Shown here: positions 58,766 through 64,000 of the stretch, piece by piece
Layout: the number at the start of each line of letters is the position of its first letter
How positions within the stretch are numbered: the first letter of the stretch is position 1
NCBI RefSeq assembly: GCF_958295425.1
Contig: NC_081142.1
Span: forward strand, 11,580,324 to 11,644,323
Direction of reading: 5' to 3'
Length of the DNA: 64,000 nt
DNA from: Solea solea
Taxonomy: Eukaryota; Chordata; Actinopteri; Pleuronectiformes; Soleidae
The notes under the pieces: generated by a model
The model's input: only the letters and a program-made list of their open reading frames with translations
Databases searched by the model: none
What the model was told of the DNA's origin: nothing
Made by a program: the position numbers and the translations under genes

Positions 58766-59825
58766 TTGAAGCTGTAGACGAGCTCAGTAAAGCCCAGGGG
58801 GAAAAAAAAAATGGTTAGATAGAGAGAGAAAGCTCTGTGAGAGGGGGCCAAACTGTTTGTGCATCTGTGCACCTGTATGATGATAACGTGTATGTGGAGA
58901 AGTGTGAACATGGACGTGTTAGCCTTTTGTTTGTGTGCGGGAGTGTTGGAGAAAACAGAGGCAGGGAGAAGGGGTTGACTGACAGCCTTGTCTCCCACAA
59001 CACTGTGTGGCTCCACACATCATTAATCGCTGACAAAAATGAACATTCTGCTGTATCCTTTAAGGGCTAAAAGCCCTTACTTTCAGCTTTCAGTGTGGGT
59101 GTCTGCGTGTGTGTTTGTAGGTGAGATTTTCACTATCAATTTGAGGGTTCTGATCTATGTGTTTGGTTCAGCTCCACCGTCATGGATGATGTGGTTATCA
59201 AAATATCACCTTGAGGATGGGCGGCGTCCTACCTTGTTGTCAAGGTCAGTGGTTACTCGGCTTATTTCAGAGAAAATCTGTCAAATCGAATGTCACAATT
59301 AGAAGAACTATGCTTAAGTTCGAACCATGCATGATTGCATCTGTGGCACAAGTCAAATGCAGGGATGATAAACTGCTCTGTTTATGTATTCGGTAATAAT
59401 GTAGCTCTGTGTGTGCAGTTGTATTTAAAAAGAAAACAAACAAAAAAACAGCTGTATATGCCAGTAAGACAGTTTTGTTATAGTTTTAGTGGGACTAATA
59501 TGGAGCCTAGAAAATAGTCTCGATATATGAATGATTACAGATTGCAGGCTTTATTACCACGATGACCTTCATCAGAAATGAGCGTATATCATAGCCGAAA
59601 CCAGTTTGTTTGCAGAGTGATCACTCGCTCATATGAGAGTGGACATGACATTAAGCTATCATAGTTGAAGAAAATAGAAACGACTCAGTTTAATGACTAC
59701 TTGGATCAAGCACACTCGTGGCCACACACATTAGCAGTTTCCAACAGTGAGTGCAAATGAGACCTGTGCCAGATTGTATTCCATTGTATCATTTACAGTG
59801 TCACTTCAGTGAACAACAAAAACAG

Positions 59826-60288
59826 TAGGGCTGCAACTAACGGTTATTTTGATGATCGGTTAATCTGTTGATTATTACATGCTTCCTCTTCAGATGCTCA
59901 TGCGGTGATGTTGTGCTGCCGTGCCGTGCGAGATCGACACCGTTCTTTGAACTCGTTAATGTAAAGTGCTCCCATGCTTTTGACGACTTGGGTCGTACAT
60001 TTTTCTCTCTGCTAATGTTGTTCTCTGCTGTGTCCGCCTCCGCCATTTTTCAAGCGCATCTTCTAGAATCACGTCACGTGAGCTACACAAGGCATAGCAT
60101 TGGTCTCTTCTTCTTCTTTTACGGCGGTCTGCATCCAGCTTAATGGCGCTTACTCGCGCAGCATTGGTTGGCTTACTGCCCCACATTAGGGGGTAGCAAC
60201 TGTACGTGTAATAACATAGACCCTACTAATCAAATATTAATTAATAGTCGTTTTTTATCGATTCAATCGATTAGGTGTTGCAGCCCTA
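59826..60288 (-). mobile_element. hAT-family element with BED-finger remnant
   Basis: Left end tagggctgcaac and the inverted right end gttgcagccct-a are inverse complements, and further inside are taacggttattttgatgatc and atcgattcaatcgattaggt. Flanking octamers aaaaacag and aaaaatga agree at only five of eight positions. The minus strand holds a transposase N-terminal remnant. Confidence 0.75.
59837..60046 (-). pseudogene. hAT transposase BED zinc-finger remnant
   Basis: A 69-codon minus-strand frame reads SSKAWEHFTLTSSKNG, then ARHGSTTSPHEHLKRKH. This is the W-x-x-F start and the H...HLxxxH end of a BED zinc finger as in ZBED/hAT transposases, but the central C-x-x-C segment is absent. No catalytic domain follows. 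It lies inside the inverted-repeat element at 59826-60288. Confidence 0.7.
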
Positions 60289-60734
60289 AAAAATGATAAA
60301 GTTTGTCAAAACCCTGAAGTCACAAAATGGCAAAAATAACATTTTCTCTGTGGAGTAAGTGGTTAAAGTGACACAAAGACACGTTGCAGCACTGATAACA
60401 GATAAGGGATGATAACGGATGGAGGCCAGAAAGCAGGGACAGATTATTGGTTTCATTTTGCACGGTTGCAAAAGATACCTAAATGGCTTGAGTTTAATTT
60501 ACAGGAACACAGCTAAGGGATGCATGCAAGGAACCCTGTTACTCTCATCGCTTCCACTAGCACTCACTTACACTAACAAAAGCTTGGAGTCACTACTAGG
60601 TAGGTAGTAATTGGCTCAGTGGAGCAGAGGAGCATTTATTTCTAATAATTATTGATGAAACATTGTTCAGCTCTACATTTAAGAAAAAGAAACATCAGTG
60701 ATGGCCCGTGAGTTTAATATTATATCAGCCACCT

Positions 60735-60885
60735 CTTGTGTAACTTCATATCGTCATTCTCTACGGCTTATCTGGATGCGGGTCGCGGGGGCAGCAGTCT
60801 CGTTAGCCAGGCCCCGACACTCCTCTCCCCAACACCTCTACCAGCTCTCCCAGCGAGACACTGAGGTGTTCCCAGGCCAGCCGAT
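60735..60885. repeat. Fish dispersed repeat fragment, CpG-containing
   Basis: tctggatgcgggtcgcgggg, gccaggccccgacactcctc and gaggtgttcccaggccagcc occur in the order of a common fish repeat (memory). Short, with no element ends. Confidence 0.5.
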
Positions 60886-61607
60886 GAGTGTTAATGCTTA
60901 TGTGTTAATTCAATACTACCCTATAGGGCTTGTTGCAGACCAAGCTCATGCTTTTTTACACAATCATGCAAAGTTAACATATTCCCAAATAACCTTTTGA
61001 TAACAAGTTTGATTGCCATTCGGGGGAGCTGCTACAGATGCTTTCAATCTCATGCTCCACTAAAGATTACTGTCCATAATTCAGCAGTTTCTAGTGTTTT
61101 CTTTTTCAGTCTTCCTTACCTGTTAGGGCCCTAAAAGCAATCTTAATGGGGTGGATCGTTTTATCACCAGCTTTGCACTATTTTGCCAGAAAGTGAAGGG
61201 ATTATATGAAATTCAAAACAATTTACTCATCTTCCCCACCACATGAAAATATATCGTGAATAAAGTGAGCCAAGTTACATTCTTATATCATAATATATTT
61301 GCAGAGTAATGTTAATGTATTTAACTGAGTGACAGTGTTTTTGTGGACAGGAACATCAAATAATAGAGTTAAAGCCTATGTTCCTCCTATGGAATAAGTA
61401 TTTGTAAGCAATCTTGTCTGCTTATAAAATAAGTAAGTCTATTTTTGACCTGGCTCACCAAAGACGATTACAAATACAAACTTGCCCAAGAACCCAAGGA
61501 CAATCACTTGGCCAGCTGCAGAGCGGACTGCAAATCAATATCAGTGAACGACACGGGTAAATCGGCTCTTACACGTTGCCCTCCTATCTTAAGCTGTGTC
61601 AGCACAT

Positions 61608-61695
61608 TCAGTCCTTGAATTTGAGGGAATTGGTCCTGGAAAGTCCTTGAAAAGTCCTTGAATTTGATGTCAACTAAGGTGTGGCAATCCTGTTT
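61608..61695. repeat. Repeat with GTCCTTGAAA motifs
   Basis: agtccttgaatttgagggaa, ctggaaagtccttgaaaagt and ccttgaatttgatgtcaact give three copies of gtccttgaa in about 60 bp. This is a common fish repeat fragment. Confidence 0.5.
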
Positions 61696-64000
61696 TTTTT
61701 CTTTCCTCACCAGTATTGCCACAACACCCCACACTCACCTTACAACATTCCCTATAACTTATGCTAAAGTTTAATTATTTTAATTGTACAAGTATAGAAG
61801 ATTTGATGCGTTGATGTTGGATGATTTTCAGTGCACACTCTATTAAGACAGCCAGGATAATAATTTATTATCACCTTTAAAAATGTCCCTATTGGTCTCT
61901 ATGGGGATAACTTGTTTGGATATTTTAGTGCAGTACCGTAGGTGTCCACTGGAGCGTATTGACTGCAAAGTTGATTGGTTGTGGCATTTCAATAAAGCCA
62001 TGATTGCATCAGTGATTACGCATTAACCACTAAGTAATTACTATAGTTAGTCTGTGAAAATGTTGAATTGTGAAACAATAGGAGAATGTGTTTTGCAATA
62101 TTTGCAAAAACTACTCACTATAGCTGTTACACGTGGAGCAGATTAAAAAGAATAACACGTTTTTTTTGCTACCATTATTGTGGCCTGTTTTCAAAAATGC
62201 AATTTAAAGGTGGAAATGAGCTCAACCTCATTGTGTATTTTATACTGCAGCGCTGCTTTCATGTGTTTATTGCTGGTGCACGGTGAGCGGGATTAGAAAC
62301 AAGGGGTTCTGCAATCAATACCTGTATCTTTGAGGAAGAATGTGCTATTTTTGGAATGTGTATGGATGAGAGTTGCACTCTCTTATTAAATTGAGGAGTA
62401 TTACAGTACCTTGTAATGGGCAGTGCACCTCTAGGAACAGTCACTGTAAAGACATCTGTGCTGTAGAGCCTCATTCAGCATGAAATCAAGCCCTTGGATG
62501 ATGGAAGCAAAAAAGCTACCAGGGTTCTGTTCAGCCATGCTATGCTAAGCTGTGTTTAAAAATAGATTCCATTAAGCCCTGATTTTCATGGTGTTGATAT
62601 AATTTGCTTTCCAGTGTATAGGGTGAGTGCTTGCAATAACTCTTCAAATGTTATCTCCAGTGATACCGTAAACGGGAGGTTTGCTGGATTGCCTTCAGGC
62701 TTCCAAGACGCTTGCTTTCAGTTGTTTTTCATAAAATAAATAATCAGCATGCGTGTTTTCAGTATGGTTTTCAGAAAATAAGGAATATAAGACCTTCTAT
62801 CCATCTCAATGTGTTTCAAGGCCTGGATTACAAACTAGTCAAGCATTCTCTTCCTTCAAACAGAAAACATGTCAGTGGAAAAACCCATTACATTTGCCCT
62901 CAGGCACTCTCCTATTTAACACTCTTCTTTTTAATGGGGTTATTCAGTAAACCTTGCGGCCATCCTCAACTAATTGCTTGTTTCATAAACTGATAAGGAA
63001 AAATCACAAAGATTACAGGCCGCAGTCCACACATCTTACTTAGATTCCTGCACTTCTATAACCATCCAATTTAGGAGCTTAGTTGACTTAGCTATAGTCT
63101 TATCAGCCATTTTACCCGTCCCTTTTGGAAGAGTTAGATTCGGTGTATAAAGCTCACTTCAGTGTTGTTATCCCAGTCCTATGTATCATGACCAGGGATA
63201 AGCCTGAATCACAAAATCAGTTTAGTTTTGTTTCTCTTGTCTGTGTTTGATGAGGTGAGTTTGTTTGTCTTGTGTGGAATCACCAGTCCATCCCTTCAAA
63301 CCCCACAGCATGCATATTGTGTGTTTGTGACCATGCTCATTTGCTATTGACTCATTTGAATGTGTGCAGTGTCAGTAATGAGCAGCTTGAGCTGGTGAGG
63401 CATAATAATACACACGCAAGGGATGGGATGGATCCTCTGCTGGGTGTTTTCTTTTTTACCATTATTATTTTGGTTGCCAGGATGCCAAAGTCCTGTATAC
63501 TGCTGTAATTTACATGGGCTTAATGAACCTGCTCGCTTAAACATGCATTATTGTGCTATTGTTATATACTACTGGCACACTGGCAGAAAGAAATAAGACC
63601 CAAATCCATCATTTAATAGGCTTTAGATAACAACATCATGGTGATTAATATGTTTTTGTGCCAATCTGGTGCTGCCTTTGGAGCTATTCCATTGCCCCTG
63701 AACATGTTTCAGTGACATATTGCAATAGATTGGATGTGCTAAGCAAGAGGAGGCATTTTCTCCAAGACTTTTGATTGGTTTTGTCATTGAAGAGATTAAG
63801 GGGTAGAATAACACTTGATTATGGCTGTGGTTGGTTATTGAATGAAACCAAATTGTGTTTGTTGCCGTGCTATCCTTATTGTTTTATTGTGTTATAAATC
63901 AGAAGATAGTTGTCAATTGTTAAACATTTGTTCTTTCTTTTGTTTTCTTACTACTCACTGCCTTGTTTTTTTTCCTCAATCCAGACACTGGTACTTGTTT

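Larger units (their letters stand above)
40697..64000 (+). other. negr1 intron 1, partial (over 23.3 kb)
   Basis: From the gtaaga donor to the window end I find no continuation exon: nothing encodes the expected CYLE-type start of the first Ig domain in the required phase. NEGR1 first introns are known to be very long in vertebrates. The interior is repeats (listed separately) and AT-rich sequence in which no gene is recognised, notably 42830-44350, 45550-47180, 47680-49780, 52420-55080, 55640-57300, 57510-58350, 60860-61600 and 61700-64000. Confidence 0.8.

Noticed and set aside
63961..64000. Good-looking acceptor (T-rich tract, ccag) at the right edge as negr1 exon 2
   Set aside because: In the required phase it would encode R-H-W-Y-L-F, not the Cys-Tyr-Leu-type start expected for the first Ig domain of NEGR1.

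Overview
This is vertebrate nuclear DNA, almost certainly from a teleost fish. It has short GT-AG introns, AT-rich spacers full of CA/GT, GA and TA microsatellites, and many degenerate DNA-transposon fragments with fish-type ends. Only two protein-coding genes can be supported, both on the + strand. I see no bacterial-style operons, CRISPR arrays, rRNA, tRNA or viral genes.

Region 1 (1-3400) is the 3' end of a vitellogenin gene. Nine exons join in frame to a stop at 3383-3385 and encode the last 429 residues: the end of the lipovitellin heavy chain, a very short serine-bearing exon where phosvitin would normally lie, and the lipovitellin light chain. The protein stops where the beta'-component/von Willebrand D region would begin in a complete vitellogenin. 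This is the layout of phosvitinless vitellogenin (VtgC, vtg3). Two overlapping AATAAA signals sit directly after the stop.

Region 2 (about 3400-40170) is gene-poor spacer with interspersed repeats. Recognisable items are microsatellite-associated repeats (5.4-5.9 and 18.9-19.7 kb), a hAT-like MITE nested in another fish repeat (6.66-7.02 kb), TTAA-ended elements (9.38-10.01 and 32.88-33.01 kb), SINE-like tails (14.87-14.95 and 20.33-20.63 kb), a CpG-dense patch (15.38-15.57 kb), a 21/27-bp alternating telomere-like repeat (19.28-19.39 kb) and a GAACGTT-rich repeat (39.5-39.77 kb). The long stretch 22.2-31.6 kb is mostly single-copy-looking DNA with no gene I can recognise.

Region 3 (about 40170-64000) holds the presumed promoter and first coding exon (40527-40696) of negr1, neuronal growth regulator 1, an IgLON-family GPI-anchored cell-adhesion protein. 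The rest of the window is its first intron, more than 23.3 kb, running off the right edge. The intron contains a 1.18-kb terminal-inverted-repeat element (44.36-45.54 kb), a hAT copy with a perfect 8-bp target duplication and a decayed BED zinc finger (49.79-50.51 kb), a second BED-finger remnant on the minus strand (59.83-60.29 kb), a probable transposase remnant with an in-frame stop (51.5-51.9 kb), and long TA tracts.

The two genes have unrelated jobs (yolk-precursor lipoprotein and neural adhesion) and nothing suggests they work together. Their closeness fits an old linkage, since from general knowledge the vertebrate vitellogenin cluster and NEGR1 both belong to the region matching human 1p31. 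I found no convincing new biological system. The most informative items are the minimal phosvitin-replacement exon, the decayed hAT transposases and several clean palindromes.
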